From assembly GCF_027887165.1 (NCBI RefSeq), contig NC_077231.1, positions 124,510,194 to 124,574,193 of the forward strand: a stretch of DNA of 64,000 bases, written 5' to 3'. Under the pieces are notes generated by a model. The model was not told the origin of the DNA. It searched no databases and worked only from the letters and a program-made list of their open reading frames with translations. The first letter of the stretch is position 1. The number at the start of each line of letters is the position of its first letter. Position numbers and translations under genes: made by a program. Positions 24,093 through 35,523 of the stretch are shown here, piece after piece. The stretch comes from Monodelphis domestica (taxonomy: Eukaryota > Chordata > Mammalia > Didelphimorphia > Didelphidae).

Positions 24093-24875
24093 CTCTAAAT
24101 CAGGGGTCTCCAAACTACAGCCCCCTGAGGCCATTTATCTGGTCCCCACCGGACTTCCGGAAGGGGCACCTCTTTCATTGGTGGTCAGTGAGAGGAGCAC
24201 AGGATGCATTCAGAACAAGATGCTGTGCAAAGGATTATGTGGCTACACAATGGAAGACGTCAGCACGGTGAGCAGTGATCTGGGGGAAGGGATTCCGCAC
24301 TGTGTATACTGCTGCCCAGTATAGTGGTGGCAGTGATGGACCTGTGCAAGGTGTGACAAGCCCATCACAGCCAGCACTGCAGCCTCTGCTATCCTAGATA
24401 GCAGTATACAGTGTCAAAGGCCCAGCACTGCCTCCAGTACTGTATATAGGCATCAGATAGCAGTGATCTGGCCTGTGACATCAGCAACCACCTTTGGCAG
24501 CACTTATGTCTGTGACCAGACTTTTTCCAAAATGAAACATCTGAAATCTAGATCTAGACTAACTGATGCACACTTGCATCACTTGTTACAGCTAAGCAGT
24601 GACAAATATGGAACCGGACATTGACCATCTCATTAGCCAAAAGCAGGCCCATAGTTCCTATTGACATACTGGTCAGTTTGTTGAGTTAAATTTACTTGTT
24701 CTTTATTTTAAATATTGCATTTGTTCCCATTTTTTTTTAATAAGATATGTGCAGTGGGTGTAGGGATTTGTTCACAGGTTTTTTTTGTTTTGTTTTTTTA
24801 GTTTGGCCCTCCAACGGTCTGAGGGACAGTGAACTGGCCCCCTGTGTAAAAATTTTGGGGACCCCTGCTCTAAAT
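24093..24875 (+). mobile_element. hAT DNA transposon, OposCharlie/OC1-like, non-autonomous, with 8-bp duplication
   Basis: The element occupies 24101-24867 (767 bases). It starts CAGGGGTCTCCAAAC and ends TTTGGGGACCCCTG, inverted repeats of each other, and is flanked by a perfect 8-base target duplication 'ctctaaat' (24093-24100, 24868-24875), the hAT hallmark. Sub-terminal text ('ccatttatctggtcc', 'ggggcacctctttcattggt', 'ccaacggtctgagggacagt') matches what I recall of OC1, a horizontally spread family in opossum and bats. No full transposase; only a C-terminal relic remains. Confidence 0.92.
24505..24625 (+). pseudogene. hAT transposase C-terminal (dimerisation-domain) relic
   Basis: The plus strand reads CDQTFSKMKHLKSRSRLTDA then HLHHLLQLSSD, the conserved hATC tail, then stops. 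The catalytic core is absent (the element is an internal deletion). Placement just inside the right third fits the 3' end of an autonomous parent. Confidence 0.75.
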
Positions 24876-25019
24876 GGTACTTCTGAGGTACACTTTCAGA
24901 GGTGGATCTTTCATTTTGTTACTTTAGTCCTTGATAGACAAATTGTCTCTCAGTTTTGCCACTCTGACTGGAGCTTAGTAGGGGGTAGTGATGCCAGGAC
25001 CCTTTGAGTTTGGGCTTCC

Positions 25020-25915
25020 TGAACCAGAATCACAGAATTTTTTAATTGGAAGGGACTTCAATGGCCATCTACTCCAATTCATGGTACTCCAGCAAAAGGT
25101 AAGCATTCACCTTGTGGTCAGAAGTGGTATAAGGATACTCTGAAGATATTTCTGAAGAACTTTAATACTGACTTCCATTCTAAATTTTCTAACGGACTAT
25201 TTGTGCTGGATATGTGGTATATATGTCTTCTGAACTTGAGAGAGGTAATGAGAGAGACCTGATCAGTCCCAGCCAAATACATCATACTCTGACTCCAATA
25301 GGTAATTGGTCTTCTTTGCAAACAGAGGATGAACAACTCCAACACATACCTGATAAAGTATCCCTTCTATAACATACTCAAAAAGTAGTCTCCAGTCCTT
25401 GCTTCCAAAGAGAGGGCAAGCCCATTTCTCTTTTCCAGAGTTCTGATTGTCAAGAAATTTTTTTCTAACACCAAATTTTCCTCATTTCAACTGTGACCAA
25501 GTTTCTGCTTATAGGTCTTCCCTCTGAAGTTAAACAGGAAAAAAATATAATCCCTACATGACAGCCATTTAAATACTTAAAGGCAGGTACTGGATCTCTC
25601 TTCTCTATTTTTACTCTTCTTTTTTCCAATCTATATATCTATCTCAGTTCGGTTAAACTGGTCTTCATATGACATGAACTCAAGCCATTTACGATGCTAT
25701 GTTTTCCTACCTCTGGACATTCTCTAAGTTCTCTTTCCAAAAATGAGGGACCAAGAACTGAACACAATGTTCCAGATATAGTAAACCAAGATAAAAACTA
25801 TCACTTCCCAACTTGTGCACACTATTTCTCTTTTAATGGCTGCTTTCCCAATTGCTCATACTCCCAGATGAGCCCACTCCTCTTAGTCATTCTCCCTGTT
25901 TGGAGTGAATCCTGA
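25020..25915 (-). repeat. L3/CR1-family LINE remnant
   Basis: Starts 'atcacagaattttttaattg' + 'gaagggact', the antisense of the CR1/L3 3' end, followed by 'ctgattgtcaagaaattttt' and 'ctctgaagttaaacagg' in family order. Old and frame-broken. Confidence 0.65.
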
Positions 25916-25999
25916 TGATTTCACATTGCTGAAATGAAAAAATTACAGTAACAAAAATCTCAGGTATGTAGCACTTCTAGACAATGGGACTTAGTAACA

Positions 26000-26190
26000 T
26001 GTTGTATTAGAAAGATCGCTAGATTTTGAATCAGAAGACTTTTGAATCCTGTCTTTGCTAATTATTCCTTTTGTGATCTTGGGTAAATTCCTTAGCCTCT
26101 CTATTCCTCAGCTTCCCCATTTCTAAAATGATTGTGTTGGAGTATAGGATCTCTAATGATTCTTTGACCTCTAAATACTATTTATGAAAC
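26000..26190 (+). repeat. MIR-type SINE
   Basis: 'ttttgaatcagaagactttt', 'gtgatcttgggtaaattcct' and 'ccatttctaaaatgattgtg' are in MIR order. Confidence 0.65.
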
Positions 26191-26528
26191 ATGGGCTAAT
26201 ATAGCATGCCTTTTGAAACAATCATGATTTTTAGCATGTAATTCTCAGTCATATAAATATCAGATATTATTTTTATTAATAATAATATTATTACTCTTTT
26301 ACCCTTCTACCATTTCTAGAACCTGGGAGGGGAAGGGAGGGGAGGAGGAAATGCTGGCCAAGATATCAATGTTTTTCTCTGTAATCTCTTCCAGATCATG
26401 GGAATTGAGAGAAAGTGATGGAGCCTCCCACAAGGAATTAAAGAACTTGTTTCTCGAAGTTTAATACTTCCGAGGAGAAATGGGCAGCAGAGAGACTATA
26501 GCAGCAGACACTCCAAATAATCATGAAG

Positions 26529-27146
26529 AGGGACTTCCGGGTAAACATGGCTGCAATCTAGATGCCACACGCTTCCTCTCCCCGGCACCGAACGAAATTG
26601 ACTGCATCAAAGGAGCATAAAAATCACCTTTGGAGGAACAGAAGGACTCCCCAGCACCCCACAGAGGCAAAAGTATGTGGGGTTTGAACATTTCCACACT
26701 ATAATAATAAGGAGGAAAAGCTTGCACAGAAATGTGAACTGAGCCACCCTTCCCCCCCCAACTCCCCCACCAAACCAGAGTGAGCTACTGGAGTGCTTAC
26801 TGGGACAGCGAGTGAGTGAGGAACGTCTGTGTCTGGGGGGGGGGGGGGGGCACTCCAGGGTCCTTGGGATCTGGGGACTGCCAGAAAACAACGTCTCAGG
26901 GTGGTTTTACGGGAGAATCCTGTGCTGAGCACAGGGGTCCCACGGAGCTGTACTCAGGGCGGTTGCGCTGAATATCTGGGCGGAGCTGAACACCTGGGCA
27001 GTTGGGCTGTGATCAGGGGCCCCATGCTCTAAGAAACCTCAGAGGTGGGGAAGAACTAGTCTGAGGCAACCTAAATACACAGAAAACCCACCCATATCAC
27101 CCAGACCCCAGACCAAAAAGGAAAGCGGAATAAAACCACCAAAGGG
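26529..27146 (+). promoter_or_regulatory. L1 5'UTR / internal promoter region
   Basis: 618 bases, G+C richer than its surroundings, starting 'agggacttccgggtaaacat'. In L1 this region carries the internal promoter (family knowledge). No specific transcription-factor site is claimed. Confidence 0.7.
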
Positions 27147-28130
27147 ATGGCTCACATGGCCCAAAATCAAGCCTCCAGGAAGAAAGGGAAAAAGATGACT
27201 ATTGAAAACTTTTATGGTGGGAGTACCCAAGGAAAAGAAGAGAATGAGGATGAAATAAAAAAAAAATCAGAACATGCCTCCCAAAATGGAAACTATCAAC
27301 AAGCTCTGGAAGATCTCAAACTGGAGCTTACCCAAAAGATGGAAACCTTCTGGAAAGAAAAATGGAAGAAAGAGATCAGCCTTCTGATAGATAAGACTGC
27401 TCAATTGGAAAAAGAGCTGGAAGCATCCAATAGAAGGGCAGACAAAGCTGAAAAGCAAAACCAGTTCCTAACGACCAGAATTAAGCAACTAGAAGAAAAT
27501 GAGATCATAAAACAGCAAGAATCAATAAAGCAAAGCCAAAAAAGTAATGAATTAGAAGAAAACATAAAATATCTCACTGAAAAGGTCACAGACTTGGAAA
27601 ACAGAGGAAGAAGAGACAGCCTCCGAATTATTGGTCTCCCAGAAAAACCAGAGAAAAACAATAACCTCGATGTTATTCTACAGGAGATTATAGAAGAAAA
27701 TTGCCCACACGTTCTGGAGCAATGGGGCAAAATAGAAATAGAAAGGGTTCATAGAACACCCTCTATACTAAATCCCCAAAAGACAACCCCCAGGAATGTA
27801 ATTGCCAAATTCAAGAGCTTCCAAGAAAAGGAGAAAATCCTACAAGAATCCAAGAAGAGGAGCTTCAGATATGGGGGGGCTCCCATAAGGATCACACATG
27901 ACTTAGCGGCTAACACACTAAGAGACCGCAAAGAATGGAACACGATATTTAGAAAGGCAAGAGAGCTGGGTCTCCAACCAAGAATCAACTACCCAGCAAA
28001 ACTGACTATATACTTCCAGGGGAAAGTATGGGCATTCAACAAAATAGAAGATTTCCAAGCATTTGCTAAGAAAAGACCAGAACGTAGTGGAAAATTTGAT
28101 ATCCAAGCACAGAAAGCAAGAGAAACATGA
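27147..28130 (+). CDS. L1 ORF1 protein (RNA-binding chaperone), open
   Basis: 327 residues, no internal stop; the usual L1 ORF1p size. It binds L1 RNA as a trimer and acts as a nucleic-acid chaperone in the ribonucleoprotein (family knowledge). A basic N-terminus (RKKGKK, residues 11-16) is followed by a long charged coiled coil (about 50-150), then an RRM opening at ENRGRRDSLRIIG (151-163), and a basic C-terminal domain (about 236-320, with FRYGGAPIRI). The start MAHMAQ was chosen as the first ATG of the frame, with stop at 28128-28130. The other frames over this interval are shadows. Confidence 0.9.
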   Translation: MAHMAQNQASRKKGKKMTIENFYGGSTQGKEENEDEIKKKSEHASQNGNYQQALEDLKLELTQKMETFWKEKWKKEISLLIDKTAQLEKELEASNRRADKAEKQNQFLTTRIKQLEENEIIKQQESIKQSQKSNELEENIKYLTEKVTDLENRGRRDSLRIIGLPEKPEKNNNLDVILQEIIEENCPHVLEQWGKIEIERVHRTPSILNPQKTTPRNVIAKFKSFQEKEKILQESKKRSFRYGGAPIRITHDLAANTLRDRKEWNTIFRKARELGLQPRINYPAKLTIYFQGKVWAFNKIEDFQAFAKKRPERSGKFDIQAQKARET

Positions 28131-28817
28131 AAAGGTAACTATGAAAGAAAGGGAAAAGGAGATAAATCTTATCTTTTTCTTTAAGTCAAACTCTCTTCTA
28201 TAAGGACTACATTCACATCAAATTATATATATTGATATGTGGATAAAATGTTTTGTGTAACTCTCAAAAATTGTATGCATCATAAGAGTAGTTAGAAGAA
28301 ACATACATAGGGAAAGATTGGGGCATTAAGAAGATTTGGTGAAAGTGGGGGCAAAGAAAGGAAAAGGGAGGGGGGGAACCATCAATAATACTAAGATTTA
28401 CTTCAAGAAATGGGGGGGGGGGGCTTAATAGAATAATCTTTCCCATATAAAGATACACATGGGAAGGGGAGGGGAAGAACTCTCATATGAGAAGGAGAGG
28501 AAGAGAGCGTGAAGTGGAATTACTTAAACCTTATTCTCAGTGAAATCAAATCTGAAAGGGAAGAACATCTAGATCCAGTGGGATCCTGAATTCTATCTTA
28601 TCCAACAGGGTAAGAAAGAAAGGATAATTAAGGAGGGGGTGGGGAGAGGGAGTATAAAAAGGGAGGGAAGGAGAGGGGGGAGGGGAAGGGAGCATAAAAA
28701 GGGAGGGGCTAGGAAGGGAAGCATATCAAGGGAGGGGACTAGGTGACCTAAAGCAAATCACTGGTTCAAAAGGAGATAGCTAAAGAAGAAAGGTCAGAAC
28801 TAGGGGAAGGTATCAAA
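28131..28817 (+). other. L1 inter-ORF spacer with G-rich tandem units
   Basis: 687 bases, much longer than the human L1 spacer. At about 28640-28745 a unit of the form 'agcataaaaagggagggg' recurs three times with variation amid G-runs on the plus strand. Confidence 0.7.
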
Positions 28818-31800
28818 ATGCCAGCGAATCCACAAATGACAATCATAACTTTGAATGTGAATGGGATGAACTCACCCATAAAACATAGACAAATAGCAGA
28901 TTGGATTAGAACCCAAAACCCTACCATTTGTTGTCTTCAAGAAACACATATGAGGCGGGTTGACACTCACAAGGTTAGAATTAAAGGTTGGAGTAAGACC
29001 TTTTGGGCCTCAACAGATAGAAAGAAAGCAGGAGTTGCAATCATGATATCTGACAAAGCCAAAGCAAAAACAGACCTGATCAAAAGGGATAGGGAAGGTA
29101 AATATATTCTGTTAAAAGGGAGTATAGACAATGAGAAAATATCACTAATCAACATGTATGCACCAAATGGTATAGCATCCAAATTTTTAATGGAGAAACT
29201 AGGAGAATTGAAGGAGGAAATAGACAGTAAAACCATATTAGTGGGTGACTTGAACCAACCACTATCAAATTTAGATAAATCAAACCAAAAAATAAAAAAG
29301 AAAGAGGTAAAAGAGGTGAATGAAATCTTAGAAAAATTAGAGTTAATAGACATATGCAGAAAAATAAATAGGGACAAAAAGGAATACACCTCCTTTTCAG
29401 CACCACATGGCACATTCACAAAAATAGATCATACACTAGGTCACAGAATCATAGCACTCAAATGCAAAAAAGGAGAAATAATAAATGCAGCCTTTTCAGA
29501 TCACAAGGCAATAAAAATATTGATTGGTAAGGGTACATGGAGAGCCAAATCAAAAATTAATTGGAAATTAAATAATATGATACTCCAAAATCGGTTAGAG
29601 AAGAAATCATAGAAACAATTAATAATTTCGTTGAGGAAAATGACAATGGCGAGACATCCTTTTAAACCTTATGGGATGGAGCCAAGGCAGTACTTAGAGG
29701 AAAATTCATATCCCTGAGTGCATATATTAACAAATTAGGGAGGATAGAGATCAAGGAATTGGAAATGCAAATCAAAAAACTTGAGAACGAACAAATTAAA
29801 AACCCCCAGAAGAAAACCAAACTAGAGATCCTAAAAATTAAGGGAGAAATTAATAAAATCGAAAGTGATAGAACTATTGAGCTAATAAACAAGACTAGAA
29901 GCTGGTTCTTTGAAAAAACAGACAAAATAGACAAAGTACTGGTCAATCTAATTAAAAAAAGGAAAGAAGAAAGGCAAATTAACAGCATCAAGGATAAAAA
30001 GGGGGAATCTCACCTCCAATGAAGAGGAAATTAAGGCAATCATTAAAAACTACTTTGCCCAACTATATGGCAATAAATATACCAATCTAGGTGATATGGA
30101 TGAATATTTACAAAAATATAAATTGCCTAGACTAACAGAAGAAGAAATAGATTTCTTAAATAATCCCATATCAGAAAAAGAAATCTAACAGGCCATCAAA
30201 GAGCTTCCTAAGAAAAAATCCCCAGGGCCTGATGGATTCACCAGTGAATTCTATCAAACATTCAAAGAACAGCTAACTCCAATACTATACAAACTATTTG
30301 ACATAATAAGCAAAGAGGGAGTTCTACCAAATTCCTTTTATGACACAAACATGATATTAATTCCAAAGCCAGGCAGGCCAAAAACAGAGAAAGAAAATTA
30401 TAGACCAATCTCCCTAATGAATATAGATGCAAAAATCTTAAATAGGATACTAGCAAAAAGACTCCAGCAAGTGATCAGAAGGGTCATTCACCATGATCAA
30501 GTAGGATTCATACCAGGGATGCAGGGCTGGTTCAAACCATCCACATAATTGACCACATCAACAAGCAAACCAACAAAAATCACATGATTATTTCAATAGA
30601 CACAGAAAAAGCCTTTGATAAAATACAACACCCATTCCTATTAAAAACACTGGAAAGCATAGGAATAGAAGGGCCGTTCCTAAAAATAATAAACAGTATA
30701 TATCTAGAACCATCAACTAATATCATCTGCAATGGGGATAAACTAAATCCATTCCCATTAAGATCAGGAGTGAAACAAGGATGCCCATTATCACCTCTAT
30801 TACTTGACATTGTATTAGAAACACTAGCAGTAGAAATTAGAGAAGAAAAAGAAATTGAAGGCATTAAAATAGGCAAGGAGGAGACCAAATTATCACTCTT
30901 TGCAGATGCCATGATGGTCTACTTAAAGAATCCTAGAAATTCAACCAAAAAGCCAATCGAAATAATCAACAACTTTAGCAAAGTTGCAGGATACAAAATA
31001 AACCCACATAAGTCATCAGCATTTCTATATAATTCCAACACAGCTCAGCAGCAAGAACTAGAAAGAGAAATCCCATTCAAAATTACCTTAGACAAAAAAA
31101 AATACTTAGGAATCTATCTCCCGAGACAAACACAGGAACTATATGAACACAACTATAAAACACTCTCCACACAACTAAAACTAGACTTGAACAATTGGGA
31201 AAACATTAACTGCTCATGAGTAGGATGAGCCAATATAATAAAAATGACCATCCTACCCAAACTCATCTATCTATTTAGTGCCATACCCATGGAACTTCCA
31301 AAAAAATTTTTTACTGATTTAGAAAAAACCACAACAAAGTTCATTTGGAAGAACAAAAGATCAAGGATATCCAGTGAAATAATGAAAAAAAAATACAAAG
31401 GAAGGGGGCCTTGCAGTCCCAGATCTCAGACTATATTATAAAGCAGTGGTCACCAAAACAATCTGTTACTGGCTAAGAGACAGAAAGGAGGATGAGTGGA
31501 ATAGACTCGGGATAAGTGACCTCAGCAAGACAGTATATGACAAACCCAAAGATCCCAGCTTTGGGGACAAAAATCCACTATTTCATAAAAACTGCTGGGA
31601 AAATTGGAGGACAGTGTAGGAAAGATTAGGTTTAGATAAACACCTCACACCCTACACCAAGATAAATTCAAAATGGGTTAATGACTTAAATATAAAGAAG
31701 GAAACTCTAAGAAAATTAGGCGAACACAGAATAGTACACATGTCAGACCTTTGGGAAGGGAAAGACTTCAAAACCAAGCAAGACTTAGAAAGAGTTATAA

Positions 31801-32613
31801 AATGCAAAATAAATAATCTGGAATACATCAAATTAAAAAGTTTATGTAGAAACAAAACCAATGTAACTAAAATCAGAAGGGAAGCAACAAATTGGGAAAC
31901 AATCTTCATAAAAACCTCTGACAAAGGTTTAATTACTCAAATTTACAAAGAACTAAATCAATTGTACAAAAAAATCAAGCCATTCTCCAATTGATAAATG
32001 GGCAAGGGACATGAACAGGCAGTTCTCAGCCAAAGAAATCAAAACTATTAATAAGCACGTGAAAAAGTGCTCTACATCTCTTATAATCAGAGAAATGCAA
32101 ATCAAAACAACTCTGAGGTATCACCTCACACCTAGCAGATTGGCTAACATGACAGCTATGGAAAGTAATGAATGCTGGAGGGGATGTGGCAAAGCAGGGA
32201 CACTAATTCATTGCTGGTGGAGTTGTGAATTGATCCAACCATTCTGGAGGGCAATTTGGAACTATGCCCAAAGGGCACTAAAAGACTGTCTGCCCTTTGA
32301 TCCAGCTATAGCACTGCTGGGTTTGTACCCCAAAGAGATAATAAGGAAAAAGACTTGTACAAGAATATTCATAGCTGCACTCTTTGTAGTGGCCAAAAAT
32401 TGGAAAACGAGGGGATGCCCATCAATTGGGGAATGGCTGAACAAATTGTGGTATATGTAGGTGATGGAATACTATTGTGCTAAAAGGAATAATAAAGTAG
32501 AGGAATTCCATGGAAACTGGAACAACCTCCAAGAAGTGATGCAGAGCGAAAGGAGCAGAACCAGGAAATCATTGTACACAAAGACTGATACATTGTGGTA
32601 CAATCGAAGGTAA
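28818..32613 (+). pseudogene. L1 ORF2 (endonuclease / reverse transcriptase), disabled
   Basis: Starts MPANPQMTIITLNVNGMN. The endonuclease domain is whole: N14, E43 in QETH, D in VGDLN and the SDHK box, to residue 264. Then come a frameshift near 29590, TAA at 29663, a frameshift in the G-run near 30001, TAA at 30186, a frameshift near 30535, TGA at 31217 and again at 31226, a frameshift near 31404, and others up to TAG at 32458. The RT active site reads FADA instead of FADD (second Asp to Ala at 30908-30910). The zinc-knuckle-like CX3CX7HX4C near 32174-32228 is kept. The natural end is probably TAA at 32611-32613. Confidence 0.92.
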
Positions 32614-32972
32614 TGGACTTCTCCATTAGTGGCAATGCAATGTCCCTGAACAATCTGCAGGGATCTAAAAAATACTATCCACTTACAGAGGATAAACTGT
32701 GGGAGTAAAAACCACAAGGAAAAGCAACTGCCTGACTACAGGGGTGGAGGTGATAGGACTGAGGAGAGACTCTAAATGAACACTCTAATGCAAACACCAA
32801 CAACATGGAAATGGGTTAGAAACAGGAACACATGTGATAACCAGTGGAATTGTACGTCGGCTATGGGAGAGGGAAAAGGGGGGGGGGGGAGGAAAAGAAA
32901 ATGATCTTTGTTTCCAGTGAATAATGTTTGGAAATGACCAAATAAAATAATGTTAAAAAAATAATCATGAAG

Positions 32973-33306
32973 AAAAATTTAACAGAGTATAAATCATCTT
33001 CTGACATTAGGAAAATGGGAAACAAAAGCAGGTAGTTGCATTTGGAACTAAACTAAACAGGGCTGGGGTGGGACCCAGAAGCAGGCAATGATCTGGAGTA
33101 TCAATAATGAATCAATGAGAAATTCATTCCAGTGCTCAGCACAAGGGTTTCCAATCGCCACTTCCTATAATTATGAGATGAGAAAGAGGGGAGAAGTTCT
33201 GATTTTATTAGTTATGGTTTTGTCTTGCTTTTGCTTTTGCTTTTGTAAGTTATGAGAGAAAGATCTTGACTGAGAAAGTAAGAGGATCTATTGGAAACTC
33301 AAGGAA
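32973..33306. other. Intergenic, nothing recognised
   Basis: No exon or repeat recognised. Confidence 0.4.
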
Positions 33307-33497
33307 AGGGGCAGCTAGTTAGCTCAATGGATAGAGAACTAGACCTGGAGATGGGGGTCTGGGGTTCAAATATGGCCTCACACACTTCCTAGTTGGGTGA
33401 CTCGGCAAGTCACTTAATCCCAATTACCTAGCCCTTATTGTTCTTCTGCCTTGGAACCACTACACAGTTTTGATTGATTCTAAGATGGGAGGTAAAG
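33307..33497 (+). repeat. SINE1-type
   Basis: 'ggggcagctagttagctcaa', 'gggggtctggggttcaaat', 'cggcaagtcacttaat' and 'taagatgggaggtaaag'. Confidence 0.9.
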
Positions 33498-33524
33498 AGA
33501 AAGAAAGAAAGAAAAAAAGAGAGA

Positions 33525-33586
<62 letters not shown>

Positions 33587-33640
33587 AAGAAAGAAAAAGA
33601 AAGATGATAGAAAGAAAGAAAGATGATAGAAAGAAAGGAG
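33498..33640 (+). repeat. (GA)n / (GAAA)n simple repeat
   Basis: A compound purine repeat grown from the SINE tail: (GAAA)n, about 28 GA units, then (GAAA)/(GATAGAAA) units. Confidence 0.97.
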
Positions 33641-33689
33641 AGAGCAACTTAAGGAGAAAAAAATAGAAAAGCCACATATGAATAAGCAG

Positions 33690-34480
33690 TTTTGAGGAAA
33701 ATACTCGATTATATTTATTGATAGATATGTGAAAACTGCTCTAAATCACTCATAATTAGAGACATACAAATTTTAAAAACTCTGAAGTATCACTTCATTA
33801 TCATTAGATTAGCAAAGATGACAAAAAGAGAAAAATGACAAATGCTAAATGAACTGTGGGAAAACAGATATATGAATCCACTGTAGTCAGAGCTATGAAT
33901 TGGGCCAGCCATGCTAGAAAGCAATTTGGAACTAAACCAAGAGGAAATGATCCATATTGCCATATATATATATATACACATATGTATATATATATACATA
34001 TCAGGTCTTTTCATGATGGCAAAGAATTGGAAACTAGGTGGGAGATACATTTGGGGAATGGCTAAACAAATCATGGTATATAAACATTATATAATACTAT
34101 TATGCCTTAAGAAAGGATGAAAGGGATAGTATCAGAAGAAACTGGGAAGACATATGACGTGATGCAGAGTGAAGTGAGCAGAACCAGAAGAATAATTAGT
34201 ATAATAACAACAATACTGTAAGGACAAACAACTTTGAAAGACTTGGGGGCTCTGATCAATACAATGACCAACCATAATTTTAGAAGAATCATGATGAAAC
34301 ATGCTGCCCATCTCCAAACAGACAGATGATATACTTAAGAGCAGAGATTAAGGCATATACTCTTTTGGACATAACTCATGTGGGGATTTGTTTTGCTTGT
34401 TTACATGTTTACAATGGACTTTGTTTTTCTTGCTTTCTTAATGAAGGGAAGGGCAAGATGGAAGAGAAAATTCAGAGCTG
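33690..34480 (+). repeat. Old L1 3' end
   Basis: 'aaaactgctctaaatcactc', 'tgaagtatcactt', 'caaagaattggaaactaggt', 'gaatggctaaacaaatcatg', 'gatgcagagtgaagtgagca' and 3'UTR 'ggggatttgttttgcttg' match L1 order. A (TA)n-rich patch (33961-33998) interrupts it. Confidence 0.82.
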
Positions 34481-34667
34481 CAAATAAGAAAATATTTATT
34501 TTTTTAAGCTATTGTGGAAAGTGAGACAGAATCATGGGTGCATTGTTTCAGAAAGAGCCCAGTTGAAATTAAGAGAACAGAAATTTGTAGTAGACCCAGT
34601 CAACAAGGTTTTGAAACTTCATCCAACTCCATTTAGTAGCAGATGAGTAGAAATAGAGAAGGTAGAT

Positions 34668-34912
34668 AGATGCCTGCTAGATGGCACAGTGGATAAAGCA
34701 TCAGGCCTGAAGTCATCTTCCTGAGTTCAAATCTGATCTCAAACACTTACTAACTGTGTGACCCTGAGCAAGTCATTTAACTCTGCCCTAGTTTTCTTGC
34801 CTGTAAAATGAGCTGGAGAAGTTCAGGCAAACTATTTGAGTATCTCTGTGAGGATAACTCCAAATGGAGTCACAAAGAGTCAGAGATTACTGATAATGAC
34901 TGACCAGCAACA
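34668..34912 (+). repeat. CORE/MIR-type marsupial SINE
   Basis: 'agatggcacagtggataaag', 'ttcctgagttcaaatctgat', 'ccctgagcaagtcattta', 'tgtaaaatgagctggagaag' and 'actgaccagcaac' tail. Confidence 0.88.
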
Positions 34913-35079
34913 GATAGTTGGCCTGATCCCAGTTTAAAGTTGTAAGACATGAGTACACAAAGAAATAAGGGATTTCTGAGTAAATGATAGCAGAGTTGAA
35001 GTGGTTCACTAAATCACAAGGCAGGGACTGATATGATCTGACCTGTGTGTTAGGTGATCATAATCAGAGGGTGGAAAAA

Positions 35080-35225
35080 ATGGGTTCCATCCCACCTTCT
35101 CCAATCCATCCTTTGGATAACTGTCAAAATGATTTTCCTAAAGTTCTAATCATTTCATTTTCCTACTCCATTAACTCCAGTAGCTCCCTAACAATTCTAG
35201 GATCAAATGTCATTTTAATTTGTTA
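35080..35225 (+). repeat. L2 fragment
   Basis: 'aaatgattttcctaaagtt', 'ccagtagctccctaacaatt' and 'ctaggatcaaatgtca' follow the L2 3' region order. Confidence 0.6.
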
Positions 35226-35523
35226 TTTTTAGTATAGCAGTACATGCATAAAATTTAAAAATAAATAAATATAAACATATTTTTAAATGCTCAACATTTT
35301 TTTAACAAGGGAATTGTATAATCAGAACAAAAATTCAGTGACCACTTCACTAAAGGGAAAAAATTAGGAGATGATAAGTAGGGGTAATGACTTGTTAAAA
35401 TACTGAGGATGGAAAAATTGTCCCCACCATCTGCAGCCTTCATTTTATTCCCACTCTACTGAAAGAATAAAGGATAGAAGACACACAACTGTATTGAGTG
35501 GAGGGACTCACTACAGATTTATT

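Larger units (their letters stand above)
26515..32972 (+). mobile_element. Full-length L1 retrotransposon with 14-bp target-site duplications
   Basis: The body runs about 26529-32958 (6.4 kb) between identical 'aaataatcatgaag' copies (26515-26528, 32959-32972). Parts in order: 5'UTR 26529-27146 with a G-run at 26837-26850; ORF1 27147-28130; a long inter-ORF spacer 28131-28817; ORF2 28818 to about 32613, broken; 3'UTR with G-run (32879-32890) and AATAAA near 32941. The intact ORF1, clean duplications and modest decay indicate a fairly young insertion, but it cannot move by its own ORF2. Confidence 0.95.

Noticed and set aside
27267..28106. Minus-strand frames of 62-109 residues across L1 ORF1
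   Set aside because: Shadows of ORF1 in other frames.
28967..29419. 150-residue minus-strand frame opposite L1 ORF2
   Set aside because: Mirror of the endonuclease domain; A-rich L1 sense strands give long T-rich antisense frames with hydrophobic, low-complexity text.
33480..33677. Leu/Ser-rich minus-strand frame
   Set aside because: Product of the (GA)n/(GAAA)n repeat.
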